Source: Candidula unifasciata (Eukaryota; Mollusca; Gastropoda; Stylommatophora; Geomitridae). Taken from it: a stretch of 64,000 nt of DNA. Shown here piece by piece: positions 44,240-55,709 of this stretch. The stretch lies in the NCBI GenBank assembly GCA_905116865.2, contig CAJHNH020002513.1:426501-490500 (forward strand), read 5' to 3'. Below the pieces are notes generated by a model that saw nothing but the letters and a program-made list of their open reading frames with translations, was not told the origin of the DNA and made no database searches. The position numbers were made by a program, and so were the translations under genes. Position 1 is the stretch's first letter; each line of letters starts with the position of its first letter.

Positions 44240-45443
44240 TTGCTAATTACACTTAATGAACTGGAGTCAGCCATTTCAAAGCTGAAAATGCGGAAGTCTT
44301 CAGGAGTAGATGGTATGTCTAACGAAATGATCAAAAACTTAGAAACAATAGCCAAAACAAAGCTTTTACAGATATTTATTGCTTGCTGGGCAACAGGAAA
44401 TGTTCCACAGGTCTGGAGAGAGGCAATTATCATACCCCTCATAAAGCTGAGTAAGACAGTTCCAATGCCTCCAGCTATAGACCGATCAGCACCCACAAGC
44501 TGTCTCTGCAAAACAATGGAGCGCATCACACAATCTCAGACTACAGTGGTACATTGAAAGTAAAAACATCATTACGCCACAGCAGGCGGGCTTTAGAAAG
44601 TTCTACTCTACGGAAGACCAGACAACATACCTCTCCAAAGAAATAGAGGATGCTTTTCAAGATAAGAAACTGGTACTCGCGACATGGATAGATTTAAGGA
44701 AAGCTTTTGACAAGGTTTGAAAGGAGGGGCTTTTCAAGAAATTGAGAAACTATAAAGTAAATTGAAGAATGTACAATTGGATTAAAGCATATCTACATAA
44801 CAGAAGAGCCCGGGTACAGGTAGATGGTTTCAAAAGTAAAAAAGTTCTACTGCGACATGGCGTCCCTCAAGGTGGTGTCATGTCGCCCAAGCTTTTCCTC
44901 TTAATCCTCAACAAACTGGTTGCTGAGATACCAAATGGAATCAAAATGGCAATGTATGCCGACGACCTGGTACTGTGGTGCACCAATGAACATGCAACGA
45001 TAGCCACAAAAACACTACAGCGGGCTACATATGCACTTGAGGCATGGGCGAATGGATGGTGTGTCAGCATCAGTACAGACAAATATAGCACCACACTCTT
45101 CACCCTCTCCCCAAAGCAAAAATCGGGCATCATCAAAATAAACGGAATACTCCTAAGAGATGATAAAGAGATTACGTACCTCGGAGTCATATTTGGTGAC
45201 ATGTTGACATGGAGAAAACGTATCAACAAGGCAGCAACCAAAGCCAAGAAGACAGCCATACTAAGAAAACTAAGTGGAATCACATGGGGAGCCAATGGGA
45301 AAATACTCAATAAAGTATACAAGCAGAGCATACTTCCACACTTGGAATATGGGTCAACTGCATGGTGTTCTGCATCTAGCACCCCTTTAAAAGAGTTGGG
45401 CAAAGTGCAAAACAAGCGCTCAGAGTCATCACAAGAGGGATGA
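44240..45443 (+). pseudogene. LINE 2 reverse transcriptase remnant
   Basis: Contains KMRKSSGVDGMSNEMIKNL, WREAIIIPLIK, QQAGFRKFYSTEDQTTYLSK and WIDLRKAFDKV-stop-KEGLF (motif A followed by TGA at 44718-44720). Then come RVQVDGFKSKKVLLRHGVPQ, GGVMSPKLFLLILN (motif B) and MYADDLVLW with intact Tyr-Ala-Asp-Asp (44955-44966). EITYLGVIFGDMLTW and LPHLEYGSTAW close the thumb. The catalytic triad is readable, but stops and a frame change near 44540 prevent expression. Confidence 0.9.
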
Positions 45444-45729
45444 AATCAACCCTCATATTAGAAATCGAGAAAACTGGGAAAACACAGGCACTGAGAGAAC
45501 GCAGAGATACAAAGTTGCAAATACAAGCTGAAAGGTTCCTCAGTATGCCAGATCACCCCATGAAAAATAGATTTCAGAACCTAGCCTTGGAACGGTTAAA
45601 AGGAAGCAGCTTTATACACCAAGCAAAAACAATATGTAGACAAACTACTTCCAAAAATTTGTTGTTACCTTAAAAGTATTCCAGAACAAAATCCATGAAA
45701 AAAAAAACCCAGTACAAATCCAGACAAAT

Positions 45730-46396
45730 GTGAAAGGAATATTTCAAAAGAAAGAGCAAGATAGTATACAGAGCAGAATGACCACTCTCAGTTATATTGA
45801 TGAAGAATGCCCACAAGAACAATGGGTCCGAGTCTACACAGATGAGTACACACTGCTAAATACCAGTCATGGCTCACAGTTTGTGGTAATGCTGACAGAT
45901 GCTAAATCCGTACTTGAAGTACTCCAGTCTAGGAAACTACCAGAATTGCAAAAACTGCTGACACAACTCAGCCTTCAGCGAAGAGTGGATAACGTCCCAT
46001 TATAAAGTGCCTGGAAATGAGAAAGCTGATCAACTGGTAGGGAGAGGTGAGACAAAAATGCAGCTGAATGTACCAGTCACATACCACCAAAAGAAAAGAA
46101 TCATTAAATCGACCACGAAACCACCATCCCCAATTCAAGACGACTATTTTATTATTGACAGATCAGAACACAACCGATTACGGCACAACCGATTACGGAA
46201 CCATACAAAATTCAAGATAGGCTTATCAGCGATGTGCATCTGTGGAAAGGTGCCCCAGACAGCAGAGCATGTACTCAAGGACTGCACCGAATTTGACACA
46301 TTAAGGCAAACCTTTTGGCCGGAAAGAACAACAGTAGAACGTAAACTCTATGGACTACTGAATGAACTAACAACGACAGAGAAATTTCTACAATAG
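45730..46396 (+). pseudogene. LINE 2 RNase H remnant and C-terminus
   Basis: QEQWVRVYTDEYTLLN has lost the Gly-Ser of Tyr-Thr-Asp-Gly-Ser and the following strands. FVVMLTDAKSVLEVLQSRKL and VPGNEKADQLVGRGETKM are later RNase H blocks, the latter in a new frame from 46007. ICGKVPQTAEHVLKDC is the Cys-x-Cys...His...Cys motif. The frame ends at a TAG at 46394. Confidence 0.85.
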
Positions 46397-46499
46397 AAAA
46401 ATTGCTGATAAAGACAATTTATTTCATACGAACGAAAGAAGAAAAAGGGTAGATTGTTGCTTTTATAAAAATATGTCCTGGGTGACTTATTACGATTAA

Positions 46500-47233
46500 G
46501 GGGTCACTACACTAAAAAGAAAATTTTTTTTATTATTATTTACCGAGTTAGAGCAATTATTTTATAATGGTCATTTGTAGGGATACATGTTATAACATTT
46601 TCATACTTTTAAGTGTGAAAAAATCATGGTTGTCATGGCAATAGCCGCCATCTTGAGAAAAAAAATACTTGTACTTAGAATCCTGAAATTTTAAAAACAA
46701 ACATACGTATTAAAAATAGATGACAGATTCGTGACCTTTAATCCTATTTAGAGGTACAGGTATGGATTATTTACTTTTAGCATGTTTAACAAATTTTTTT
46801 GTAGAATTTTAAAGTGTAGATTTTTTGAAAAAGTCAAAAAAAAATCTAGCATCAAGAGACAATAATCAAGTTTTTTAAACAAAAGCCTTCTAAAATCTAC
46901 TTTTCAATAAATCAGTCCCTATAATATTGTTGAAGGAGCATCCATACCAAATTTCATGTTTGTAGTCTTTATATTAGTTGAGATTTTAGGATTTCACACA
47001 CAGAACAAACAGAAATATGGAGATGTGAGAAAAATGACTTTTAAACTTTTTTTATCTTAAAAAAGTGCATGGGTTGGTGTCTTTAGTATTAACCTTTCAA
47101 TGCTAAATTGTTAACAAATGACATACATTTTGTGTGTAATCTATTCTACGAATGCCGAATTTAACAAAAACGAACACATTGAAAAAGTGATATTTTTGTC
47201 ATAAATTGGAGAAAATCCCCGTGTAGTGACCCC
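46500..47233. mobile_element. TTAA-flanked MITE (piggyBac-like), 734 bp
   Basis: Ends are GGGGTCACTACAC (46500-46512) and GTGTAGTGACCCC (47221-47233), a perfect 13-bp terminal inverted repeat. Each end is bordered by TTAA (46496-46499 and 47234-47237). TTAA target duplication is the piggyBac hallmark. The AT-rich interior has no transposase frame, so it is non-autonomous. It lies between LINE 2 and an RNase H fragment. Confidence 0.88.
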
Positions 47234-47249
47234 TTAAAAGCTTTGAACA

Positions 47250-47900
47250 AAATAGTTGTAAATGTCATTGTCAATAGTCACTAACGTTAATGAGAATTGC
47301 ACTGAAAGGCACTCTAGTTTGGAGTTTAATGTCCGTATAGCAGGTAATTTTTCCAGATTTGAGTGCTTGAACTACCGCTCTTTCATCTACCAAGAATAGT
47401 ACGAGTTGTGAAATATGATTGGTATCTAGCAGTTTCTCTATTGCTATCTAGATAGCTTGACCGTCTGATAGTGCTTGCCTGTTGATATGGTGGTTGTATA
47501 TCTGGTACTAATTAGATGCTTAATTGACACTTCTGCTCCTCGATTTCTGCTTGCGTTTTGTGCTGACCCATCCATGTAGACAGGAACACAAAGATCCTTT
47601 GGGTATTCATCATCAAGTAGACTAAGGAACTCACTGTTTCTTCCTTATCGAATACTCAAACTCCTTTTCCTTCTGTCTAGATATGTATTGACAAATTATA
47701 ATCCTTTCTGCAGTGAGTCTGATATTGAATAGCATTTAAGGGGCTATCTATTGCAGGCAGATAATTTGTGTGACTGCAGTCATTGGGCCTGCTGGATGAA
47801 ACTTCTTTTTAGTCCTTCTTTGAAATATTTTGGAATCTTTCTTTTATCGGGTGTTCAGGTATAATAAGAAATTGCTCTGCTTGTATCTTGGTGTCTCTGC
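47250..47900 (-). mobile_element. LINE RNase H fragment
   Basis: The minus strand reads LLDDEYPKDLCVPVYMDGSA followed by QNASRNRGAEV and scraps further on. Val-Tyr-x-Asp-Gly-Ser is the first catalytic block of LINE-encoded RNase H. The rest is broken by stops. Probably the 3' part of a third I-like element. Confidence 0.6.
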
Positions 47901-47985
47901 GTTCTGTCAGTGTTTGGGTGATCGCAACCTCAAACAATGACTTCTACAGTAATTATTACAATAATAATCATATCATCAACTTCGT

Positions 47986-47986
47986 G

Positions 47987-48022
<36 letters not shown>

Positions 48023-48031
48023 TACACACAC
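47986..48031. repeat. (CA)n microsatellite
   Basis: CA run with two CATA units, 32 bp beyond the donor of the receptor ectodomain exon (48063). Confidence 0.95.
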
Positions 48032-48062
48032 AATTATGAATACAAAAAATTAATTTACTCAC

Positions 48063-48181
48063 AGCGTGAGAACTGATGTCCAAAGGTGGAATGACGCACT
48101 GGCTATAGTTTGTCCAAGAATAGTTGTGATCCCGACTGAACCACCATGTTCCATTTTCTGTGCACTGACGCTCAGCAAACT
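48063..48181 (-). CDS. Class B GPCR exon: C-terminal part of hormone-receptor ectodomain
   Basis: This exon encodes the last third of an extracellular hormone-binding (HRM) domain. It reads FAERQCTENGTWWF, then a segment with NYSW and NYSQC, ending PPLDISSHA. The pattern of a Cys before a Gly-x-Trp and a final Trp-x-Asn-Tyr-Ser-x-Cys is typical of secretin-family receptors, where these Cys form disulfides. Three N-glycosylation sequons (NGT, NYS, NYS) are visible. The acceptor is TTTCAG and the donor GTGAGT. The exon starts with 2 nt of a split codon and ends in phase 0, so it joins TM1 at 42658 in frame. Exons for the signal peptide and the first Cys residues were not found at higher coordinates in the window. 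Confidence in the family is high because eight further matching exons follow on the same strand. Confidence 0.9.
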
Positions 48182-48870
48182 CTGAAATGTTTAAGATCAA
48201 TTATTTGATTTATGCAGACGACACATCACTTTCGGCTACAGCTCACAAGGTCTGCAACAAATACTAGACAGTGTAGCAATAGAAAGGGCCTATTTTGCAG
48301 ATAGCTTAAGAAATACGAACCCTTAGGCTCCAGTGACAATAACCAGAGATCTCCATAAATCAAACCCTTAACCGGACAGTGCTGTCTAAGATACTTATCC
48401 CCGACAAAGAAACCATCAATAAAAAAATAAAAAAAACGGGGGTGGGGATGGAACGAACAATCGAACGAACGAACGAACGCACGCACGCTCACGCAGGCAC
48501 ATACAAACTCTCACACACACACACATACGATAAGAAAGGAGAACATCTCAGATGTGACAACAGACTAAAGGAAGCAGGCTTGACAGCTTCATAACATTCA
48601 AATATAGAGGGGAAATCGTAACAATCAAATATATAGAGGAAATCTCAACATTCAAATATACAGAGGAAACCATAACACTACCCGTAGGATGTGTGACACG
48701 TATTTAGTGCGGCTTAAGCATGTGAAAGAAAAGATAAAATCATGAGCTGAAAAACATGTTACTTAAGAAGTCACCTTCGCTAAATGTCAGAAAGAGCATC
48801 CTGAAATGTAAAGTAAAAGTTAAAAAAAAAAAAAAAGATGCCTTTTCACGCATTAGGCGCATCGGGCATA
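48182..48870. other. Upstream receptor intron or 5' region, with a small tandem repeat
   Basis: Three copies of a 27-28-bp unit (AACATTCAAATATAGAGGGG-like) lie at 48591-48680. GAACGAACGAACG repeats occur at 48455-48485. The preceding ectodomain exon was not found. Confidence 0.5.
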
Positions 48871-48879
48871 TGGAAAGAG

Positions 48880-49115
48880 CACTCATATTTATACAGACCA
48901 ATCGGCACTAGGTTGGTAATGTTGTCAGCATTACGCCGGTCGTCTTTACTTTCCCAGGACATACATCCCGGTACCCATTTTAGGCTAGGTCGACCTGCGA
49001 CGACCCATACAATGATTAAAATCCACGCAGCCAGCAGTGGGTTCCGATCACGATACGTTGGAATTACGAGTCGGACTCGCAACGCCTTAGCCATGGACGC
49101 CGCTTCCTGAAATGT
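48880..49115 (-). repeat. SINE family A copy, minus orientation
   Basis: The reverse complement shows CTAGCCTAAAATGGGTACCG, GGGAAAGTAAAGACGACCGG, CGTAATGCTGACAACATTAC and GTGCCGATTGGTCTGTATAA, in family A order, with a tRNA-like head at the high-coordinate end. Confidence 0.7.
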
Positions 49116-49119
49116 AACG

Positions 49120-50080
49120 TTGACCTTATTCAGTGGTAAGCTAATGAGTCGTCTTGGAATGTGAACTAACACACTGCTTTTTATTTTTCGATTTCACTGG
49201 CTGTAAACTAAGAAATACAAAATTTTAAGAGAAACTGGAGATGTGGTTTCTGAGAAGATTATTGTGAATACAAGGAAAGCCAGGGCAAATTCACAGTTAT
49301 TGCTTAAAAGAAAAAAAAAATAATAGGGAAAGTAGATAACTGACACAGCTATTGAGAAACGAAAGACAGTGTTCATCAACCGTGTTTTTAAGAGGAGCAT
49401 TGGGTTAATAATGTGACAGTTGAGATAAACAACAGTACTTAAGACAAATGCAAACCGAGAGAAATAGTGTAGATGGACTTAGGCAGCAGCAAAGAGAGAC
49501 ATAGATAGAGTGAGAAAGAGAGAGATAGAGGGGGCGGGGGGGGGGAGGGGACACACCGAAACAAATAAACAAAATGCAGAGGGAGACACAGAAAGGGGAA
49601 GAAAGTGGCAATGTGATACACAGATAGATTTGCAGTCAGGCAGAGAGGTCCCAAAATGAGTGATAAAGAAGGGAGATCAGAGAAGGACAGAGGTATAGAT
49701 TGAAAGACATTTACAGACACATTGAGTGGTTTAGAAAGAAATAAAGTGACAGAGAAAAGGTGAGACAATGACACAGAGGGGTAAGAGAATAAAAGCGAAA
49801 TATATAAAGACAAAACAAATAAATGCAGAGATACTGACTGAACAAACAAACTAACCAACTTTTTTTTAAATTTCATGAATTGGGCAAGTAGACTTGTCCA
49901 AATCCGACCCTTAGAAAGACAAATCTTTAACATACACTTGTCTTTTGTCAATAAACCATCTTTAGCCCACATACCAATATAGATAATATGAAAATGTAAA
50001 CATTGTTAAAAGAAAATTGTTTTTAAATGGCAGGATGAACTGAATTCAGGATAGGATGTAATCAGCATTCAGCACAATTT
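49120..50080. other. Purine-rich intergenic/intron sequence
   Basis: GA-rich plus strand (about 49440-49840) makes a 177-residue Ser/Leu-rich minus frame that I reject as low complexity. A short copy of the repeat shared with 1718, 11415 and 54240 lies at 49853-49905. Confidence 0.5.
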
Positions 50081-50083
50081 CAG

Positions 50084-50425
50084 GAAGCTGCGTGGCCTCG
50101 ATCATTGGTGTCCGCCTCGAGTGCTAGAGGTCCCGGTGAAGGCTAGTAATTGTTCCCTGGTCTCTGGGTAGTAAGACCAGACGCCTGTGTGCATTGTTGC
50201 ACACATAGAACATATCTTGGCAGTTGGAAATCAAAACGAGTAGCCTAACGGCGCTGCCCGGAAAAAAATATGTAGTTAAAAATCTACCCAAAGTATTTCA
50301 GGATCCTCGCCGGTGCTACAGAGTTCATGCATTTAGCTGAGATTCTTCAGACTCATGCCTGAGTTAGAAAGAGAACGGGGCACTCATGGGTTACATCCGT
50401 GTGCCATGATGTTGATCCGTTAAAT
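50084..50425 (+). repeat. SINE family B, copy 2, B box deleted
   Basis: Collinear with 9718-10095 through CCTGGTCTCTGGGTAGTAAG, GTGTGCATTGTTGC, GAGTAGCCTAACGGCGCTGC, TTTCAGGATCCTCGCCGGTG and CCGTGTGCCATGATGTT. The head reads GGTCCCGGTGAAGG where copy 1 has the B box, so about 20 bp including the pol III B box are gone. Confidence 0.75.
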
Positions 50426-50689
50426 AAACATAAACATAAGTATAATTTGAAAGCGTCTGTGGTAAGATGAATAAAACCTCACTGCGTTTTTCAAATTGAT
50501 TAGGAAATGGTTCCACAAATGAGCAGCAGGGTACGCTAAACTTGTTTTCATCAAAATCTATTTTAGTTTGGGTACGTATAATAAAGTGAGCCAGGGGTGC
50601 ATTCACTCACCATACATATTCAATATATGTGCATAAAACATAATTATAAATGTTTAAAAAATGACCAGACTTATGACAGTTATGAATTG

Positions 50690-51512
50690 CTGAAGATTTT
50701 TGGCAACCCTATTCTGGATCTTCGCAACACAGATAATACAGTCTTCCATATCCGAACAGTGTAAAGGAAATAGAGAATGTAATCAAGTTTGTCAAAATGA
50801 ACGGTAAAGATCAAAACCTACTGTTGAATTATTAGGAAACGAAAATAATATCCACAGACGAAACTGGCTGTCACTAAAAATAACCATAAATGATAAAGAA
50901 ACTGAAAATGTCTTAAACTTTGAAAATCCAGACTCTATAATAAATAGCAATGGGGACTGTTTAACAGAAATTAATAGGAGGATGGTCATAGCAATGCACA
51001 GATTAAATAAACAGCCTTAAAAGTCTATGGTTAGGCACCAGCAAGGAAATCAAAATTAACATGTTCAGAGAATGCATCTTCCCTGTAGCAACATACAGAT
51101 GTGAGCCGTGGACTATCTCCCAGTTCTGAAGAAAGAAAATAGGGGCTTTTGGACTGAAATGCTATAAAAAGATTTTCAGAATATCTTGGACAAAGAAAAA
51201 GAGAAATACTGACATTTTAAAAGATCTGAACATCAAGAAAGATTGGCTAATAAACAGCATCTTTGTCTCAGATGCAGAACTATTTTGGTTATACCAAGCG
51301 CTATGGCTGATTGGAAGAAATAATACCAGAATCATGGTACCAGGAAGTAGGGGCAGGGGTCTACCATCACGAGGAAGGCACACGATATAATTGACTCATT
51401 GAATATGAAAGTACATGAGGAAGAAGATGAGGCGAGAAACCTAGTTTCTTTCACACAGACTGTGATGAGAGCGACGTTCTGCAAAGGACCTGCTACGTGT
51501 TGATGATGACAA
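50690..51512 (+). mobile_element. LINE ORF2 C-terminal fragment, strongly decayed
   Basis: Scraps in order: NGDCLTEINRRMVIAMHRLN, FGLKCYKKIFRISWTKKK, IKKDWLINSIFVSDAELF and a Gly-Ser-Arg-Gly-Arg-Gly-Leu-Pro-Ser-Arg block. It ends AKDLLRVDDDK near a GATGATGA tail. Arg-Lys-x-x-Ala-Phe-x-x-Lys-Cys-Tyr-x-x-Ile-Leu-Arg is the usual thumb block of these elements. Confidence 0.75.
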
Positions 51513-51929
51513 GTAATAAACTTAATTACTTGCATTTCGTAACATTAGCTTGAACAATTTGGACAAGGTGCAACAAACTTGAAGTATATTGGTATAATAT
51601 TTGAGGAAAACATTTGATTTCGCTAAATAAAGTTTACTAAATGACAGAAAACTTAAATGACCAGATAGTACTGTTTTTGATTTATACAAAGGCGGAATAA
51701 GAAGGAAATGATTATATAAAATTCTTTTCCTTCGCCTTCACTAGAGGAAAATTCTGGTTGTTCGTCCACTTCTGGTAAGCAGACATGTTCCAGAATCTGA
51801 GTGTTGCGCGCGCATTCGTTTTACAGATCTGACTCATCTGTATGATGCCTTTTGGTTTCTTATCTCTTAGGAAGATGACACTGCGACTTCGAAAGAATCT
51901 TCCAGCTAAAAGACTTACGACATTCTTAG

Positions 51930-53470
51930 ATAGATTGTTAGTGGGTCTATTCTTGTGGCAAGGAACAACATCCCCACGGTTCTGGAGGAACCGGCGAAGA
52001 GCCTTGGTTGCGTTTACGATTCGAAGTTATCTGATAGAACGGAAGTCCGGCGAATACACGAGTCACTGGCTACAGGCCTGCTCGCGGTCGAGCGATGCAG
52101 GCTGATTGGAAAATTCAAGGTGTGGTGTCTCCAATTCATGTTGATTCCAAAGCTCCTATGGCCACTGTTAGTCTACGAGGTGACGATGACTGCAGTGGAA
52201 CCATGGAGAAGAAAATCAACACAGCCTTGAGAAAGTGGATTGGAGCACCGCCTTGTCTGACCGACGTGGCTCTGTATTGCAAGCAGGCTAAGCTGGTACT
52301 TCCGTTCAAATCGATAACCGAAGAGTTTAAAGTTGGCAAGGTAAGACTCGCAATTCTCTTGCGCGAATCTTCAGACCCAAATGTCATCGCTGTCCAGCCC
52401 GCTCTAAAGACTGGCCAGAAGTGGAGGGTCCTCGATGCGATTGAATCTGCCCAGAATGCACTAAAATTGAAGGAGATAATAGGATACACTCAAACCGACC
52501 GTCGAGGCCTAGGGCACGGGAAGGTCAATTGGTGGTCAAAGGCCTCAGCCAAAGAGCGCCGAGACATGGTAATACAAACGGTGAGGGACAACGAAAACGA
52601 GGTTCGGGTTCAGAAAGCAGCCCAGCAGTCGCAGCTGGGCCATTGGGTCAGCCTGGAGAGCGCATTGCCAAGAATACTCACATGGGTGAGATCTGGCGGA
52701 TGACCCCGCTGCGACTGAGCTTTATCGTTCGTGCGGCGTACGATGTATTACCGTCCGGTGTTAACATGGTTAAATGGTCTGCGACTAACGATCCGACTTG
52801 CCCGTTGTGTAAATCGAAGCAGACTCTAGAACACGTCCTGTCCGCGTGCAGGAAAGCCCTAGGTCAAGGCCGATATACCTGGCGACACAACAAGGTGCTA
52901 AAAGAGTTAACAGCCGTTGTTGACCAGGCTAGAATGAGGGCCAACGCAAGGGCCAGTTCTAGCATCGTCCCCATTCGTTTCCTCAAGGCTGGGAGGGTTC
53001 CAAAAGGTAAGGTCAACCAAAACGCATTCGCTCCATCTGTGCTAGACTCTGCGAGGGACTGGTTACTGGCGGTTGATCTGCCGGACCATGAAAGGTACTC
53101 CGAGTTGATCCGGAAGACTGGCCTGCGACCTGACATAGTTCTCCACTTTGCGCAAAAACGGCAGCTCATCCTGATTGAGTTGACCGTCCCGTTTGAGTCG
53201 CGTATGGAAGAGAATCACATGTATAAGCTCGAGAAATACAGTGATTTAGCAGCCGGTCTGAGGAGAAACGAGGCGTACACAGTACGGGTCTTAGCCGTCG
53301 AAGTGGGAGCGAGAGGCCTTGTTTCCACTTCGCTCTACAATGTGGTTAAAGAACTAGGATTGCGCGGTAATGAACGGAAACGAACACTTAAAAAACTGGG
53401 CGAGGTAGCCGAAAGGGCCTCGAGCTGGCTTTGGACGCAACGCAACAACGTAGGGGACGGGCCTCGGTGA
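51930..53470 (+). mobile_element. R2-type LINE, 5'-truncated, with restriction-like endonuclease
   Basis: C-terminal half of an R2-superclade ORF in three frames. About 51960-52200 reads LEEPAKSLGCVYDSKLSDRT and PKLLWPLLVYEVTM (RT thumb). From about 52200 to 52650 it reads INTALRKWIGAPPCL and LPFKSITEEFKVGKVR. From about 52660 it reads MTPLRLSFIVRAAYDVLPSG, then the zinc knuckle CPLCKSKQTLEHVLSAC (about 52799). After that comes RPDIVLHF, with ILIELTVPFESRMEE 12 residues further on. Pro-Asp-x12-Glu-Leu-Thr is the PD-(D/E)xK nuclease core of R2/Hero/NeSL elements. The frame ends at TGA 53468-53470. Two frameshifts inactivate it. Confidence 0.92.
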
Positions 53471-53890
53471 GCTGGTCCGGGTGTCTAGCGGAAAAGGATT
53501 TCTCACCCCTTGTAAGTCCATCGTGTCCGAATTGTCTGCCAGTGTTCCTCTGCCACCTGCTAACAAAAGTCCAACATGTGTCCGGTAAACCAATCGTAAG
53601 CTTGTCGTTCGGTCGTCCAGGCACGCTGACTGCTTTAATTAGGCTGCCGCGGCGACTTCCTATTTCACAGTATCTTCTGCAAACCACCAAGTCGTCTTGT
53701 CTCTATCCGAAAGAAAAACACCATCCGGTAATTTCGTGCAGCAGGGAACCAGCCCTGAGCTTCATGAACTCAGGTGGGCCCACCTCCGAAAGCGTCTAGG
53801 AATCGTGGGCCGAAACGCTCGTTGACGAGGATAATTTCTACTGACGACTGGCAGATCCCTGCCGTACTTGCTCCCTGTGAGTGTATTCCC
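53471..53890 (+). other. Probable 3' UTR of the R2-type LINE
   Basis: GC-richer than its surroundings and continuous with the ORF. It ends roughly where the GA arrays begin. No gene; reading frames on both strands are unrecognised. Confidence 0.45.
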
Positions 53891-53954
53891 TATTGTTTTC
53901 CCCATATTTGGCCCCAGAACCCATATAAGGAAAGATAAATACAGATAAGCAGAG

Positions 53955-54233
<279 letters not shown>

Positions 54234-54324
54234 AACGAACGAAAGAATTAACGAACTGTATTTTCAAAGGGATACAAACTGGGCACGTAGACCCATCTTA
54301 CAATCAGGCCTATAGACGCTCATC

Positions 54325-55280
54325 TTTCATATAGAGAGGGAGAAAAATAGAGGGGGGGGGAGGAGGGCGGGTAGAGGGAGAGAGATCAAATTAACATATT
54401 ACCGATCGATAGCTTTTGTGCGTTTGATGCACTGTTATTCAGGAAAGCACTGTCATCATCAGACAGTTCTGATTGACAGCAAACAGCAAACCTATCTCAG
54501 CCCTGAGTCCGCCTGATTTACACTCTTACTGTTTTAGCAGGCTTGATTTTTCTGCATGTTAGTGGGCGGTGAAAACATAAAACACTTACGTCTTCTACGG
54601 ATGTTCCATTTTGTGTTCTGACAGAAGTAAATGTATCTTTCTAAAACTAAAATAGTTAATAAATTCACAGGTAACAACTGGCACATAAGAGGGATCGGAA
54701 AAGAAATACAGATATTAGAAGACGTAGGAAAAGACATAAAAAAAAAAACTCCGCTAAATAAAAATCAGGCTAGACCCGTCAATTCAATTTCCAGTTATTT
54801 CCATACAGCAGAGACTAGGGAACTATGACGTTGGTCCAGCTGGTTTTTTGCCAGGCTGCTCTATGAGCCTCCTTCAATAACCATATATTTGAATATCGAT
54901 CCCGATAGCCAGTTATTCGAGAAAATAGCCATTTATCAAATCTAACCCCATGCGTGGAAAGAATAAATCTTGTCCATTCTACCCCATTCACTAGAAATGC
55001 CAACACAGACATGTCAGGGGTAGAAAATGAAAACCCAGAACTAGAATACAGTCATGGAAATCTTTCCTTCGTATTGAAAGCTGATATTTATATGATGTTT
55101 TGTGTGTTTCTTTCAAAGTCATGACACCATTAACAGATTAATCAGCATTAACTTTGTACGCCTCAGAGGAAAACAGGGATAAAATGAATATGTCTGCTTG
55201 CCTGAATTAATGTATGCGGTGACGCCTGAGTGGTAGAGGTTTATAAAGGGAGGAGATAATAGTATCGCTGTAATTTACCT
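54325..55280. other. Intergenic/intron, no gene seen
   Basis: No domain, RNA or delimited repeat recognised. Confidence 0.45.
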
Positions 55281-55289
55281 TGTGTGTGG

Positions 55290-55706
55290 CAAGTGACTAC
55301 TAGTTTTTTTTTTAGTCTTTCCTCTTGTGTCGAGTGCGGCACATAGGGCAGAGGTCGTGACTCTCCATGCACGGCGGTCCGTTGCAATCCGTTGTAGGTC
55401 TTGGATGTTTGAGTGGCCCATGAGCGAGCCTTCCCTGATGATAGTTCTACGTAGGGTTTCCCTTGGTCTTCCACGAGATCTTTTCCCCTGTGGTGTCCAA
55501 ATGAGGGCTTGGTAAGGAAGTCTTGATTTATCCATTCTAAGGACGTGGCCGACATAGTTCCAGCGGCGTTTTCGTATAAAATTAGACACATACTCTTGCC
55601 TGGATTCTTGCCTTATTTGTGTATTGGTTCGGAAATCTGACCATTTGAAATTTAGTATTCTAGTGACTACTAACGAATATAAAACCATTAACATGTCTAA
55701 AGACAA
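55290..55706 (-). mobile_element. LINE ORF2 C-terminal fragment
   Basis: One open minus frame reads IRKRRWNYVGHVLRMDKSRL, PYQALIWTPQGKRSRGRPRE, TLRRTIIREG and LQRIATDRRAWRVTTSALCA. Trp-x-Tyr-x-Gly-His-Val-Leu-Arg-Met with Trp-Thr-Pro-x-Gly-Lys-Arg-x-Arg-Gly-Arg-Pro is an RTE/jockey-like C-terminus. About 140 codons remain open, so this is one of the younger fragments. Confidence 0.85.
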
Positions 55707-55709
55707 TTC

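Larger units (their letters stand above)
43240..46440 (+). mobile_element. I-like LINE 2 (endonuclease-RT-RNase H), decayed
   Basis: Domain order: endonuclease C-terminal half 43355-43630, RT 44240-45440, RNase H remnant 45780-46060, Cys/His motif about 46230-46290. It has the same architecture as LINE 1 but differs in sequence, so it is a different family of the I superclade. It is 5'-truncated at the TA microsatellite and lies antisense in the receptor intron between the ectodomain and TM1 exons. It ends at about 46440, 60 bp before a MITE. Confidence 0.9.

Noticed and set aside
44867..45415. 182-residue minus frame
   Set aside because: Antisense shadow of the LINE 2 reverse transcriptase.
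49439..49972. 177-residue minus frame
   Set aside because: Ser/Leu-rich translation of purine-rich low-complexity DNA; no domain or splice context.
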